NCBI RefSeq assembly: GCF_037977235.1
Contig: NZ_CP150276.1
Span: 1,984,001-2,048,000, forward strand
Reading direction: 5' to 3'
DNA: 64,000 nt
From: Paenibacillus sp. FSL K6-0276
GTDB taxonomy: Bacteria; Bacillota; Bacilli; Paenibacillales; Paenibacillaceae
The position numbers and the translations under genes were made by a program. The notes under the pieces were generated by a model that saw only the letters and a list, made by a program, of their open reading frames with translations, was not told the origin of the DNA and did no database searches. This document shows positions 1 through 9,020 of this stretch, piece by piece. Each line of letters begins with the position of its first letter. Positions within the stretch are counted from its first letter, which is position 1.

Positions 1-912
1 ACCCTTGGACAAATGATGAAGCCAATCAATCATATGCAAAATAGGTGTGCCGAACCGATGACCATACCAAAGAGCAAGCAGCACGAATAGAAGAAGTATA
101 ATCACTAGCATAACCACAGCGTTCCAAAAGAAGATCTGAATATCTTCTCTATACGTATCGTCATTAGTCCATGGAGCCACTGAAGCGGCTAGTGGAGCGT
201 GGATGATCCAAGTATTGTTTGTTGCTGGATCATACACCGTAAATAATTGCTTGCCATAACGTTCCGGATATTGGTTACGGAGCATTAAATCTTGAAGACT
301 ATAGTGGTCTGGCGTTACATTCGTTACACCATAACCTCCGAGCACCTTTCCATTATCATCGAGCAGCTCGATGGACCCATGAATAGCATTCAACTGCTGT
401 TTGAAAGTCTCGTTTACTTCGATTTCCCCCGTATTCCAGGTCACTTCCTGCAGTAGATTTTCTTTTAACGTCGCAATATCATTTTTCACTCCATATAAAA
501 GGGTATAGCTTTGCCCATCCAACTCTTGAATCCAAGCATATAGTCCGTAAGGGAAGTCCTTCTCCGCTCTCCAAAAGCTCATCAACTCACCGGGATGATA
601 ACGTACCGGCATATCCTCAGGTGTATGGTAGGCAGCCACTATATATCCAGACTGATCAACTACCTGCAGCCAGCCCCCCTGATCCCTAACCACAGTAAGA
701 AGCTTTGGATCGAACTTTATTGTGCTGTTCTGTTTCGTAATTGAATTTGTAAGCACAGGCAAACTGGGTTTAATGAAGTCGAATTTCTGATCCAGACGTT
801 CCAGCTTCACAACGCTTAAAGTAAATGTCCCTAGAATCAGTACTGTAAGAAGAAGGCCGACCAACAACAGTTGTCTAATGTATTGAAAAATAAACCGTTT
901 CTTGATGTTCAT
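1..912 (-). CDS. Sensor histidine kinase, N-terminal part (runs off window start)
   Basis: The reverse strand is open from an ATG at 912 to the window edge, about 304 codons. The translation begins with a short basic stretch, then a hydrophobic segment near residues 12-32, an extracellular region of about 225 residues, and a second hydrophobic segment near residues 260-282 followed by a positively charged turn. This is the usual layout of a membrane sensor kinase; HAMP, HisKA and ATPase domains would lie beyond the edge and cannot be seen. The start lies 4 bases after the stop of the response regulator at 917, so the two are co-transcribed with the regulator first. The ligand is unknown. The kinase assignment rests mainly on the pairing and topology. 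Confidence 0.8.
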   Translation of the reverse strand, partial: MNIKKRFIFQYIRQLLLVGLLLTVLILGTFTLSVVKLERLDQKFDFIKPSLPVLTNSITKQNSTIKFDPKLLTVVRDQGGWLQVVDQSGYIVAAYHTPEDMPVRYHPGELMSFWRAEKDFPYGLYAWIQELDGQSYTLLYGVKNDIATLKENLLQEVTWNTGEIEVNETFKQQLNAIHGSIELLDDNGKVLGGYGVTNVTPDHYSLQDLMLRNQYPERYGKQLFTVYDPATNNTWIIHAPLAASVAPWTNDDTYREDIQIFFWNAVVMLVIILLLFVLLALWYGHRFGTPILHMIDWLHHLSKG

Positions 913-916
913 CGCA

Positions 917-1624
917 TCAGTCCTCAGACTCTTGTACCAGCTTGTAGCCTAGTCCACGCGCCGTAATCAAGTAAACAGGCTCACTTGGACTTGGTTCGAT
1001 ACGCTCGCGAATACGGTGGATATGAACCATGACCGTATTGTCATCACTAAAGCTTTGTTCGCCCCATACATGCTCATACAATTGTTTTTTACTGAATACC
1101 CGATTGGGATTTTGACAAAAAAACAAGAGAAGCTGAAACACCTGCGCCGGACAATCGATCAAGGTATCATTCACGCGAAGCTCTCCGGCATATTCGTCTA
1201 CTTGAAAGGTTCGGAAGGTGTAAATCCGCTTCACAGCCGGAAGTTCATTAGCTTTATGATATCGACGAAGCTGTGCGCGGACACGTGCAACCACTTCTAA
1301 TGGATTGAACGGTTTTGTAATATAATCGTCCCCGCCGATAGCAAATCCTGTAAGTTTATCGAAGTCACCAATTCTAGCCGTCAAAAATAGGACAGGGGCA
1401 TCCGTCGTTTGCCGAATCCATGGAAAGATCTCGAAACCGCTCTGCTTTGGCAGCATAACGTCCAGCAGGATCAGATCATACTTTGTAGTTCGGCAGGCTA
1501 GCATGGCCTGTTCCCCTGTTTCCGCCGTATCGATAAATAGGAATCCCTCTTTATTTAATACGGTTTTTAGTAGCTTAAGTATGGACGATTCATCGTCCAC
1601 GATTAGGATTTTTGATGGATTCAT
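917..1624 (-). CDS. OmpR/PhoB-family response regulator
   Basis: This 235-residue protein has an N-terminal receiver domain and a C-terminal winged-helix DNA-binding domain. The acidic pair D10-D11, the phosphoacceptor D55, T82 and K104 are all present. The C-terminal domain carries the family signature around 'VHIHRIRERIE' and ends with the typical 'ITARGLGYKL' wing. It should be phosphorylated by the kinase encoded directly downstream and act as a transcription factor. A pair of CTTAA half-sites 11 bases apart (1698-1713) lies in the divergent region to the M23 peptidase and is a candidate binding site. The target pathway is not evident; cell-envelope stress would fit the neighbouring peptidase. 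Confidence 0.93.
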   Translation of the reverse strand: MNPSKILIVDDESSILKLLKTVLNKEGFLFIDTAETGEQAMLACRTTKYDLILLDVMLPKQSGFEIFPWIRQTTDAPVLFLTARIGDFDKLTGFAIGGDDYITKPFNPLEVVARVRAQLRRYHKANELPAVKRIYTFRTFQVDEYAGELRVNDTLIDCPAQVFQLLLFFCQNPNRVFSKKQLYEHVWGEQSFSDDNTVMVHIHRIRERIEPSPSEPVYLITARGLGYKLVQESED

Positions 1625-1697
1625 CTCTTCATGATCTCCCTATAATTAGCATGAAATTACTATACCATTTGTTGGGTTCAAGCAGCGTATTTGGAAT

Positions 1698-1713
1698 CTT
1701 AACAGAGCCTTAA
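1698..1713. promoter_or_regulatory. Putative response-regulator binding site
   Basis: Two CTTAA half-sites start 11 bases apart (1698 and 1709), between the divergent response regulator and M23 peptidase genes. One helical turn between direct repeats is typical of OmpR-family dimers. The link to the neighbouring regulator is inferred from position only. Confidence 0.35.
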
Positions 1714-1815
1714 TTTATAACGTCGAGATTAATACAATCGTAAGATTTCGTTTCGCGGGTGTTAAACCTTGCCACATACACTTAGCTAAGAATCCAATAT
1801 AAAGGAGAGAAATCA

Positions 1816-2808
1816 ATGAATTATTTCTTAAGTCCAAAAAGCTTAATGCTGCTTAGCGTCGTTAGTACACTGACATTAGGTTCACTCCCAGTCACCGTTT
1901 CAGCGGCATCCGCCAACCCTGTAGCAGTAGCCGCGCAATCCCAAACGTCTTCCTTTAAGCCGGACCAATTGCTCAAACTGCTGGAGCAACAGAAGTATGA
2001 ACGTATCTATGGACAGTTAGGAGCAGCTTACAAGAAGGAATACGCTTTAAAAGATTTCAAGAAACATGCTAGTCTTTATCACAAGAATGCTACATCCTAT
2101 AAACTGGTGAGTCATGTAGCCTTGAACAATACTCACTATTATGCATGGACCGATCCTAAAGGTGTTAACACGATACAAGCGATGTTTGATAGTAAGAGCA
2201 AGTTAGAATTTCTGTTCTTCAGTACGATGCAAAAATATCCGGAGACCGATGCACAGCGTACTAAAACCACGTTTCAGCTTCCTATTAATGGGAACTGGTT
2301 TGTTTTTTGGGGAGGCTCGAATGAGTTAATTAATTATCATTATGGGGCTGAGCAGCAGCGGTATGCGTATGATCTTATCGTTGTGAATAACGGTTTCAGT
2401 TATAAAGGCGATCCTAAGAAAAATGAGAGCTATTACGCTTATGGAAAACCTGTGTTAGCTGCAGCAGCAGGCAAAGTCGTGAAGGTAGTCAATGACATTC
2501 ATGATAATTATCCTGTGGGCACCGAGAATACGGAGCAAATCGCCGGAAACCATGTCATCGTTGATCATGGCAATGGAGAGTTCAGCTACTACGCCCATCT
2601 GCAAAAAGGATCGGTCAGCGTCAAAGTCGGCGATGTTGTGAAAGTCGGTGATATGCTAGGGAAATGCGGAAACTCGGGGAATTCCAGTGAAGCCCATCTT
2701 CACTTTGAAGTAGCCAACAGTGCGGAGCTATACACTACGCAGTCGCTGCGGGTGAAATGGAAGGGTGCGGATGATTATGAGCAAGGCACCTTTATAAAGG
2801 CCCCTTAA
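1816..2808 (+). CDS. Secreted M23-family metallopeptidase
   Basis: This 330-residue protein has a signal peptide (hydrophobic core about residues 10-28, AxA-like cleavage near 30). An uncharacterised region of about 120 residues follows, then an M23 (LytM/glycyl-glycine endopeptidase) domain. The probable zinc ligands are H175 and D186 and the HxH pair H294/H296 in 'EAHLHFEV'; the 'YYAHL' and 'GNSGNSSEAHLH' blocks are also typical. M23 enzymes cut peptide cross-links in peptidoglycan. The first motif has a 'YAYD' rather than the more common HxxxD spacing, as in a subset of the family. The start has a good site (AAAGGAGAG). The gene is divergent from the two-component system, which may regulate it. 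Confidence 0.88.
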   Translation: MNYFLSPKSLMLLSVVSTLTLGSLPVTVSAASANPVAVAAQSQTSSFKPDQLLKLLEQQKYERIYGQLGAAYKKEYALKDFKKHASLYHKNATSYKLVSHVALNNTHYYAWTDPKGVNTIQAMFDSKSKLEFLFFSTMQKYPETDAQRTKTTFQLPINGNWFVFWGGSNELINYHYGAEQQRYAYDLIVVNNGFSYKGDPKKNESYYAYGKPVLAAAAGKVVKVVNDIHDNYPVGTENTEQIAGNHVIVDHGNGEFSYYAHLQKGSVSVKVGDVVKVGDMLGKCGNSGNSSEAHLHFEVANSAELYTTQSLRVKWKGADDYEQGTFIKAP

Positions 2809-2816
2809 AAAATAAA

Positions 2817-2864
2817 GGCTGTTATAGTCGTTGCTTTTCGAACGACTATAACAGCCCTTTTTAT
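2817..2864 (+). terminator. Rho-independent terminator of the M23 peptidase gene
   Basis: A 16-bp stem (GGCTGTTATAGTCGTT and its complement, ending at 2856) is followed by a T-rich run at 2857-2864, eight bases after the stop codon. Confidence 0.9.
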
Positions 2865-2913
2865 TAAACCTAGATCGTAGGGTCAAATGACTTCGGTTGC
2901 ACTTTTGAATTCA

Positions 2914-3711
2914 AGTGGCCAGGCTGTCTTGGCGTTATAGCCAATGGCTGGAGCATGGCTATGCAGGCATCTATGGGAACATTATTCTTTTAACAAAGAT
3001 AGCGTTTATCTGGAGAATGACGCATATCCCATTATGAAAGAAGCCGCGATTTTCTACTTGGATTGGCTAGTTCCAGATGATAAATCGCCGTATCTTGTCA
3101 CTAACCCTTCCACTTCACCAGAGAATAAATTTGTCACTGAGGCAGGAGATCCTTGTGCGGTAACGAAAGCATCTACGTTAGATCTTTTGCTCATCCGCGA
3201 GTTATTTACGTATTGTATCGCCGCATCGGAAATTCTGAATCAGGATGTGGAACTGAGAATGGAGCTGTTTGAGGCCTTATCGAAGCTCTATCCCCTACAA
3301 ATAGGAAGAGGGGGGCGCCTGCAAGAATGGGCTGAGGATTTTGAAGAATGGGAGCCCGGACATCGGCATTTATCTCATTTATATGGTTTGTATCCTGGTG
3401 ATCTACTTCAATACGAGAGAGATGCGGAGTTTGTTCAAGCTTGCAGACGATCATTAGAACATCGGCTGGAAAATGGTGGGGGATATACGGGCTGGAGCTG
3501 TGCCTGGAGCATGGCATTGTGGGCAAGATTACGGCATGGAGCTGAGTTTCACAAGAGCTGGCTATCGTTACTTCGAACCTCGACCTTTCCTAATCTTTTT
3601 GATGGGCACCCGTATATGGTGGATACCACCATTAATTATTCCCGCTCAATTTTTCAAATTGATGGGAATTTCGGCACCGCAGCCGCCATCGGAGGTTTCA
3701 ATAGGGTCTGA
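2914..3711 (+). pseudogene. GH95-type alpha-L-fucosidase, decayed C-terminal part
   Basis: The open part from 2944 matches the catalytic (alpha/alpha)6-barrel region of GH95 enzymes, with blocks such as 'NPSTSPEN', 'WEPGHRHLSHLYGLYPG', 'GWSCAWSMALWARL' and 'FQIDGNFGTAAAI'. Reading upstream in the same frame gives 'GQAVLAL*PMAGAWL', where family members have a tryptophan at the stop, so TAG at 2938-2940 looks like a TGG-to-TAG nonsense change. The N-terminal half is absent and the frame is lost after 'NFGTAAAI' near 3700, so the C-terminal domain is missing. GH95 enzymes hydrolyse alpha-L-fucosides or galactosides. This copy should be inactive. Confidence 0.85.
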
Positions 3712-3949
3712 GAATGGTGGCTTATGCAGAGTACGGTCAACGATTCAGTTGGCGTCAGAAGCACTTGATTCCATGTCATGTTCAACACGAAATGGCTTCT
3801 ATATTTACGAATTTATCATGCCAGCGCGTGAGGATGTACTTATAAAGGCAATGATTTAAGGTGTTCTTCGAGCTTCAGTGGTTGTTTTTTAGCGATCGGC
3901 CAAAGAGCAGCCACTGTGCTGTATCCATAGGAAATAAGGAGGTTTTCTA

Positions 3950-4759
3950 GTGAACATTAGAGCATTGTGTGAAGGGATAAAGCTTGATCCTGCTGCTAGG
4001 CAGCAGGTTTATGAGTTTCAGATGAAAGAGGAAGAATATGCTGCTTATAAACAGTATTTTTATTTCGACAGATTTTCTTTTTTTGAATCTGTAAAACAAT
4101 CAGAGGGCTACCGAAAGCTGCTATTATATATATTTGTAAGATTCGCAGTAGATGCTTATGAAGAGTATCGTATTCGTAATATAGAGGATGAGATCTATTA
4201 TGATACATTCTCAGATATTCAGATCTGGTGTATGCAATGTCTGCGTGATTACGGTGAATATGGTATTGAAGAATATAACTGGCTGCAAGAGCATGTTCAG
4301 CTTCGTTTATTTCGTTTGGGAAGAATGCAATTTCAACCTATTGCGATGGACCGGGATTTAGTTGTTGATGGTTGTAAAATCTTTACCAATCAAATCGTGC
4401 TTAATGTGCACATACCAGCGGGAGAGCCTTTATCAGTTCAAAGTGTGGAGGAATCCTTTCAGTTAGCCAGAGCTTTTTTTAGAGGCATATCTCCAGTATT
4501 TATTTGTCATTCATGGCTGCTTGATCCAGAATTAAGTGAGATCTTGAACCCGGAATCGAACATTATTCAGTTTCAGAGTCAGTTCAACATTTATGAGGTC
4601 GATAAGAGTTCCAAGGAAGCGGAAGAAAGAATATTTAATAAGTTAAACGAGTGCCCGGATGACTACGAAGAGAACACCCAATTGCAACGGAGTGCAAAAG
4701 CCTTTCTAATGGCAGGCGGTAAGTTAGGAAGTGGTTACGGGATTAAAGTACATAAGTGA
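3950..4759 (+). CDS. Acyltransferase-like protein (GNAT-like N and C domains)
   Basis: This 269-residue soluble protein starts at GTG 3950, seven bases after a strong AAGGAGG. The C-terminal half, with 'LNVHIPAGEPLSVQSVEESFQLARAFF' and 'CHSWLLDPELSEILNPESNIIQFQ', resembles the GNAT-like C-terminal domain found with a separate helical N-terminal domain in Bacillota. From memory of such proteins they are often encoded beside glycoside hydrolases, as here next to the GH95 remnant. The substrate is unknown and the acyltransferase activity is an inference from family resemblance. A hairpin terminator follows at 4799. Confidence 0.65.
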   Translation: MNIRALCEGIKLDPAARQQVYEFQMKEEEYAAYKQYFYFDRFSFFESVKQSEGYRKLLLYIFVRFAVDAYEEYRIRNIEDEIYYDTFSDIQIWCMQCLRDYGEYGIEEYNWLQEHVQLRLFRLGRMQFQPIAMDRDLVVDGCKIFTNQIVLNVHIPAGEPLSVQSVEESFQLARAFFRGISPVFICHSWLLDPELSEILNPESNIIQFQSQFNIYEVDKSSKEAEERIFNKLNECPDDYEENTQLQRSAKAFLMAGGKLGSGYGIKVHK

Positions 4760-4798
4760 GACTGAATTCATAGATTGAATATTGATTCGGAGCGCTAG

Positions 4799-4821
4799 AA
4801 CGGCAGAAATGCCGTTTTTTT
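4799..4821 (+). terminator. Rho-independent terminator
   Basis: The AACGGCA stem with loop GAAA and complement TGCCGTT is followed by a T run, 40 bases after the acyltransferase-like gene. Confidence 0.85.
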
Positions 4822-4857
4822 CTGATATAATGCGAATAATAGGCTTAACTCCAATTA

Positions 4858-5904
4858 CTATTTCAGTGAAATTTGGACGCGTGGATCAAGTTTTGGCATA
4901 ATAGAAGTTGTTTTTTTACGAGTAATACGTCGTTGGTTTTGTTCTCTTGTGTTGATCAAGATCGCCTTATTCCTTCTAATGGGTTTAATTAATTTCAAAT
5001 CGGATAACGAAATGGGTGATATTCTCATAGGAACAATTTTAATTTTACGTGAGCTACTTTTTCCAGTAAACCGCCGCTTTACATAGCTGACTTTCCGTTT
5101 TCTTCGCTTTATTTTGGTGCTAAAAGTTCTCCAAGGGGTTAGATTAAGAAGTTGGTTATATAGCGCTGAACCAGGGGAATCTTTATTCCAGCATTTTTTA
5201 TCTCCGGCAAAATGAACGATTTTATTATTGAAGTCATGATCTGGGATGGCCATGTTGAATGAATTAAAACGAATATCAAGTGGGAGGTAATTCCCTCCAA
5301 AAACCGCATTCAGAACATCCTGATCAGGCATGGTTACGTCAGGGAATGTACGTAAAAAGTTCAGCATTTCTACGTACCAATTCGAATTCTGGCGGATATT
5401 ATTCAAAGAAAATAAAATAACTCCGGAATTAAAATAAAGCTCAGGATTTAGCCCCTTAGAACTGACAATATGCGCAACCTCCATAATCGCCTGATCCCAA
5501 ATCGCACCCAAATATTTATCGCCTAGTTCCACCTGCCACAAATCGGTAATGTCCATGTTTACCAATACATCGCAATCTAGATAAATGATTTTGTCTACAG
5601 GTATTAAAGCGGGAAGAAGTAATCGATACATACAAGCCTGTGTCCATACACTGATGGAGTTAATATTGGCAAGAACCTGAAGCATATCATCGGGTAAAGT
5701 GATCGAATAATAACTAATCGTATGATGATGTTTTGTGGTTAATTTGTCGAGCTTTCGCTTGTTATCTTCGGTTAAAGAGATATCATGTAAAATATGAACA
5801 TGAATGGGGGAACTTGTATGTTGAAAAATTGATGCTAAAACGACACCAGCATGCTCAGCATATTGTCCATCCTTATCTTGAAAGGCCAAGGCGATTTCGA
5901 TCAT
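4858..5904 (-). CDS. Glycosyltransferase family 8 protein
   Basis: This 348-residue protein has the GT8 layout: an N-terminal nucleotide-sugar binding fold, the metal-binding D110-C-D112 in 'IIYLDCDVLVNMDI', and downstream 'FNSGVILFSL' and 'IVHFAGDKKCW', the latter holding the conserved histidine that contacts the metal. GT8 enzymes are retaining transferases that move glucose or galactose from UDP-sugars, often onto LPS, teichoic acid or protein acceptors. The last 90 residues are very rich in lysine and arginine and are not part of the core fold, which suggests a membrane- or polymer-contacting tail. The start is preceded by GAGAGG. The acceptor is unknown. Confidence 0.88.
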   Translation of the reverse strand: MIEIALAFQDKDGQYAEHAGVVLASIFQHTSSPIHVHILHDISLTEDNKRKLDKLTTKHHHTISYYSITLPDDMLQVLANINSISVWTQACMYRLLLPALIPVDKIIYLDCDVLVNMDITDLWQVELGDKYLGAIWDQAIMEVAHIVSSKGLNPELYFNSGVILFSLNNIRQNSNWYVEMLNFLRTFPDVTMPDQDVLNAVFGGNYLPLDIRFNSFNMAIPDHDFNNKIVHFAGDKKCWNKDSPGSALYNQLLNLTPWRTFSTKIKRRKRKVSYVKRRFTGKSSSRKIKIVPMRISPISLSDLKLIKPIRRNKAILINTREQNQRRITRKKTTSIMPKLDPRVQISLK

Positions 5905-6014
5905 TTGATTTATCCTCTCTCTACATTAGTGTACTTATGTACCACAGTATACGTTTGTCTTGACGAGTGGATAAAGGCATTACACCTACGATATTAACCC
6001 AATTTAATTTGCAC

Positions 6015-6058
6015 ACTCACAAACCAAGCTCTGCACTTCAGAGACTTGGTTTGTGAGT
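6015..6058. terminator. Strong hairpin between coaA and the GT8 gene
   Basis: A perfect 14-bp stem (6015-6028 with 6045-6058) contains a smaller internal stem. In the reverse direction, that of both flanking genes, no clear T run follows; in the forward direction TTTTTATTTT lies nearby. It may separate coaA from the glycosyltransferase transcript or be a processing site. Confidence 0.55.
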
Positions 6059-6068
6059 ACACTAATTT

Positions 6069-7016
6069 TTATTTTCGCAGCTTAATTCGATCTATGTGAT
6101 GGTCGTTATTTTTATGTAGAATAAGATCTGCGCGGTTTCTGGTAGGTAAAATATTGTGTATCAAATTTACATAATTGATTTCTTTCCATATTCTTTTTGA
6201 GATCTCGATAGATTCTACTAGAGATAATTGTGCATATTTTTTAAAATAAGACTGCTCATCTTGGAAGGCAGTATCTCTAAGTTTAATAAACCGATCAATA
6301 TACCATGCCTCTATATCATTCACATCAGCATCAACATAAATTGAAAAATCAAAAAAATCAGATACAAAATAGTTTGGCACACTTTGATTAATCGTCAAAC
6401 TAGTCTGAAGAACATTTAATCCTTCAACAATTAGGATGTCCGGGTTCTCGATCGTGATATATTCATTTGGCACAATATCATAAGTTAGATGCGAGTATAC
6501 AGGGCTTTGAACACTCGAAACACCAGACTTCACTTTAGTTAAAAATGAAATCAAATTACGTGTGTCGTAGCTTTCTGGAAAACCCTTTTTCTTCATGATT
6601 CCGCGCTTTTCTAGCTCAGCATTGGGAAGTAAGAACCCGTCAGTCGTAACTAAATCTACTTTTGGAAGGGGAGGTAATTGAGAGAGGAGTTTCTGAAGAA
6701 GTCTAGCGGTTGTACTCTTGCCAACAGCGACACTTCCAGCGATGCCTATGATAAATGGACCTTTCTTCAGATCGTCATTTAGAAATTGATTCAGAGATTC
6801 TTTAAATTTATGAGAGGATTGAAGTTGCAAATTTATCAAATGGGACAGAGGAAGATATACCTCATTTACATCCTCAATAGAGATTTTCTCGTTGATACTT
6901 TGGATATCCATAAGTTCTTCTTCTGATAATTGGATAGCGGTGAAATCGCTTAGTTTTTTCCAATCCTCACGTAAATAAAGTGTATATGCTGAATTATTCA
7001 CCATTAAAGTTTCCAC
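6069..7016 (-). CDS. coaA: Type I pantothenate kinase
   Basis: This 315-residue protein has a P-loop (G94-S-V-A-V-G-K100-S101) and the bacterial PanK-I blocks 'DLVTTDGFLLPNAELEKRGIMKKKGFPESYD' and 'IVEGLNVLQ'. It phosphorylates pantothenate with ATP, the first and usually rate-limiting step of coenzyme A synthesis, in the cytoplasm. Length agrees with the family. The GTG at 7016 is only two bases from a weak AGGG, and the ATG four codons later (7004) fits better after GTGGAA, so the true start may be 7004. Many Bacillota carry a type III enzyme (CoaX) instead; whether this genome has both cannot be seen. Confidence 0.93.
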   Translation of the reverse strand: METLMVNNSAYTLYLREDWKKLSDFTAIQLSEEELMDIQSINEKISIEDVNEVYLPLSHLINLQLQSSHKFKESLNQFLNDDLKKGPFIIGIAGSVAVGKSTTARLLQKLLSQLPPLPKVDLVTTDGFLLPNAELEKRGIMKKKGFPESYDTRNLISFLTKVKSGVSSVQSPVYSHLTYDIVPNEYITIENPDILIVEGLNVLQTSLTINQSVPNYFVSDFFDFSIYVDADVNDIEAWYIDRFIKLRDTAFQDEQSYFKKYAQLSLVESIEISKRIWKEINYVNLIHNILPTRNRADLILHKNNDHHIDRIKLRK

Positions 7017-7184
7017 ATCCCTGAATTTTTTAGAGATTCGTCTGCACTTAGGTATTATAACCGTTCATTCAACATCATTCCATTCATTGCATTCGACATT
7101 ATTATGGACATTAAGGATAATCCGTTTTCAATAAACAGGAAAATTGATTAAAATATAGAGTATGAGTCAGAATGGAGTGGAGCA

Positions 7185-8276
7185 ATGGGAGTTTTTCGAA
7201 CAGTTGAATTATTGAAAGATCATACGCGCAAGGGTACGTTCCAAGAAGAGTCAGAGGCCAGAAAAATTGTGATAAGTATTTATTATCCGGATACGGATGG
7301 TTTGCTCAATAAAAATGAATCTGAAATAATATATATGGATCTTTTCCGCCCCTGTGAACAACAAGCGAGAGCAATTCTACAAGATATTGGTATGAATATG
7401 GATATCATAGATGGATTATCTACCTCAATCAGCAAGCGAACATTTCAACAGAAATCCAAACGATCCTATCCAGTGATCATCTACTCTCCCGCACTAGGCT
7501 TAGATAGAGATATGTATATTTACAATATACAATCGCTGGTAAAGCAAGAATTCATAGTGGTAACTGTTAGTGCTGCTTATGAAGCCATGTTTACCGTTTG
7601 TCCCAGTGGAGAATTTATTAATCAATCAGAAGCCATGAGGAACATACAGGCTACGGATTATACCGAATTACATCACTTGATTTCTATTCGAAAAAAGGAT
7701 ATACAGTATGTTTTAAGTTACCTATCCAATCTGAACGTTAAGGATAAGGATAGAATGGGAAGTTTTGATATGGATAAGGTTGGCATTATTGGACATTCGA
7801 TCGGCGGTGCTACTGCATTAGATTTAACTATGGAAGATGATAGAATAAAAGCCGCAGTTTTATTAGATGCAAGTATGCATTTATATATTGAGAATGAAGT
7901 GAAGAATAATACGGTACCCATACTTGTATTAAGGCAAAAAGCTTCTGCTTTAGAATCCTTAAGAAATATTTTACAGAAGAAAATAGCAAATGATTTCATC
8001 AAAGGACAAGAGAAGCTTTTTTGGAATTGGAACGGATATAAATCTTTTTTGAAAATACGAAATGCAACACATATGTCATTTAGTGATATGCCTCTTTTTG
8101 AGGAGGACGAGACTTTATATCAAAGAACATGTGGAACTCATAATCAGATAAATGAGCTTGTAACTAAGTTTTTTCAAGAGCATCTATTAGATCAGGGGAA
8201 TGCCTATTCTACATTAATTAGTCATAATCATAGTGATTTCTGTGTGATCAATGGCAGTGGAGATGAAGTTCTGTAA
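7185..8276 (+). CDS. Alpha/beta hydrolase, PAF-acetylhydrolase-like
   Basis: This 363-residue protein has an N-terminal strand 'IVISIYYPDTDG' and a nucleophile elbow G203-H204-S205-I-G-G ('VGIIGHSIGGATAL'). A probable acid lies in 'AVLLDAS' and a probable catalytic histidine in 'ATHMSFSD'. This order matches plasma-type platelet-activating-factor acetylhydrolase and dienelactone-hydrolase relatives. There is no signal peptide, so it is probably cytoplasmic. The substrate is likely an ester of modest size but cannot be named. The ATG has GGAGTGGAG just upstream. The next gene on the same strand (SUFU) is 59 bases away with its own strong site. Confidence 0.8.
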   Translation: MGVFRTVELLKDHTRKGTFQEESEARKIVISIYYPDTDGLLNKNESEIIYMDLFRPCEQQARAILQDIGMNMDIIDGLSTSISKRTFQQKSKRSYPVIIYSPALGLDRDMYIYNIQSLVKQEFIVVTVSAAYEAMFTVCPSGEFINQSEAMRNIQATDYTELHHLISIRKKDIQYVLSYLSNLNVKDKDRMGSFDMDKVGIIGHSIGGATALDLTMEDDRIKAAVLLDASMHLYIENEVKNNTVPILVLRQKASALESLRNILQKKIANDFIKGQEKLFWNWNGYKSFLKIRNATHMSFSDMPLFEEDETLYQRTCGTHNQINELVTKFFQEHLLDQGNAYSTLISHNHSDFCVINGSGDEVL

Positions 8277-8335
8277 TTTAGCAATAAACTCTCCTTCGTT
8301 TATACCGATAAACATAATAAGGGAGGGGATTACGA

Positions 8336-8986
8336 ATGCATTCTGCTCAGTCTAATGAGATGATTTGTAACCATATTGAAAAATACATAGGGGTTATTGA
8401 TAATGTCTTTAAAGAGATTATTTCAGATGTTCTATCGATTGATATTCTAATTGTTAATCCGACGCCTGAGCGAGATTTCTATACTTTAATTACATCTGGA
8501 ATGAGTGAATTTGCTATGCAGGTTCCAGATGGCGCAGAAGAATATCAATATACTGAATTAATGATTTGTCTCCCGTCTACATGGAAGCTGTCCGATGAGG
8601 ATTTTAAGGATGAACGAAATTATTGGCCGATACGAGCTCTAAAAACAATGGCTAGGTTTCCCCATGAATATAATACTTGGCTCTATATGGGGCATACGCT
8701 TGTGAACGGTAATCCAGCACAGCCTTATAGTGAGGACACAGGATTTCAAGGGAGTTTCGTGTGGGTTCCGGATGTTGAAGATAAATCTGGATTTTTTAAC
8801 TTGGAAATGACCAGTGAGAAAGTGGTGCACTTCTATACTTTAATTCCACTTTATGGGGAGGAGTTAGATTATAAAGTCAAGCATGGCGAGGAAGAGCTGC
8901 TTAATAAGTTAAATAAGGTTGGGGTTACCGATGTTCTGAATCCTTCCCGTAAGAATAGTTGTAAGAAGATATTTGGACTCTTTTGA
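8336..8986 (+). CDS. Suppressor-of-fused (SUFU) domain protein
   Basis: This 216-residue protein resembles bacterial SUFU domains, with 'ERDFYTLITSGMS..AMQVP', 'YTELMICLPSTW', 'WPIRALKTMARFPHEYNTWLYMGHTL' and 'HFYTLIPLYGEELDYKVKHG'. In bacteria, SUFU proteins occur widely and some are predicted immunity proteins of polymorphic toxin systems (established from comparative genomics). No toxin gene is seen next to it here, though the hydrolase upstream is its only same-strand neighbour. It starts at ATG after GGAGGGGATT and is followed by a terminator. The role remains unknown. Confidence 0.82.
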   Translation: MHSAQSNEMICNHIEKYIGVIDNVFKEIISDVLSIDILIVNPTPERDFYTLITSGMSEFAMQVPDGAEEYQYTELMICLPSTWKLSDEDFKDERNYWPIRALKTMARFPHEYNTWLYMGHTLVNGNPAQPYSEDTGFQGSFVWVPDVEDKSGFFNLEMTSEKVVHFYTLIPLYGEELDYKVKHGEEELLNKLNKVGVTDVLNPSRKNSCKKIFGLF

Positions 8987-8996
8987 AAAACAAGAA

Positions 8997-9020
8997 AAAC
9001 GGCCGAGGGCCGTTTTTTTC
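8997..9020 (+). terminator. Rho-independent terminator after the SUFU gene
   Basis: A short GC-rich stem (ACGGCC / GGCCGT) is followed by TTTTTTTC, 12 bases after the stop. It also overlaps the 3' end of the broken VOC gene on the opposite strand. Confidence 0.88.

Noticed and set aside
1016-1300. Forward open frame antisense to the response regulator
   Set aside because: It has no ribosome site and is fully explained by the codon pattern of the opposite-strand gene.
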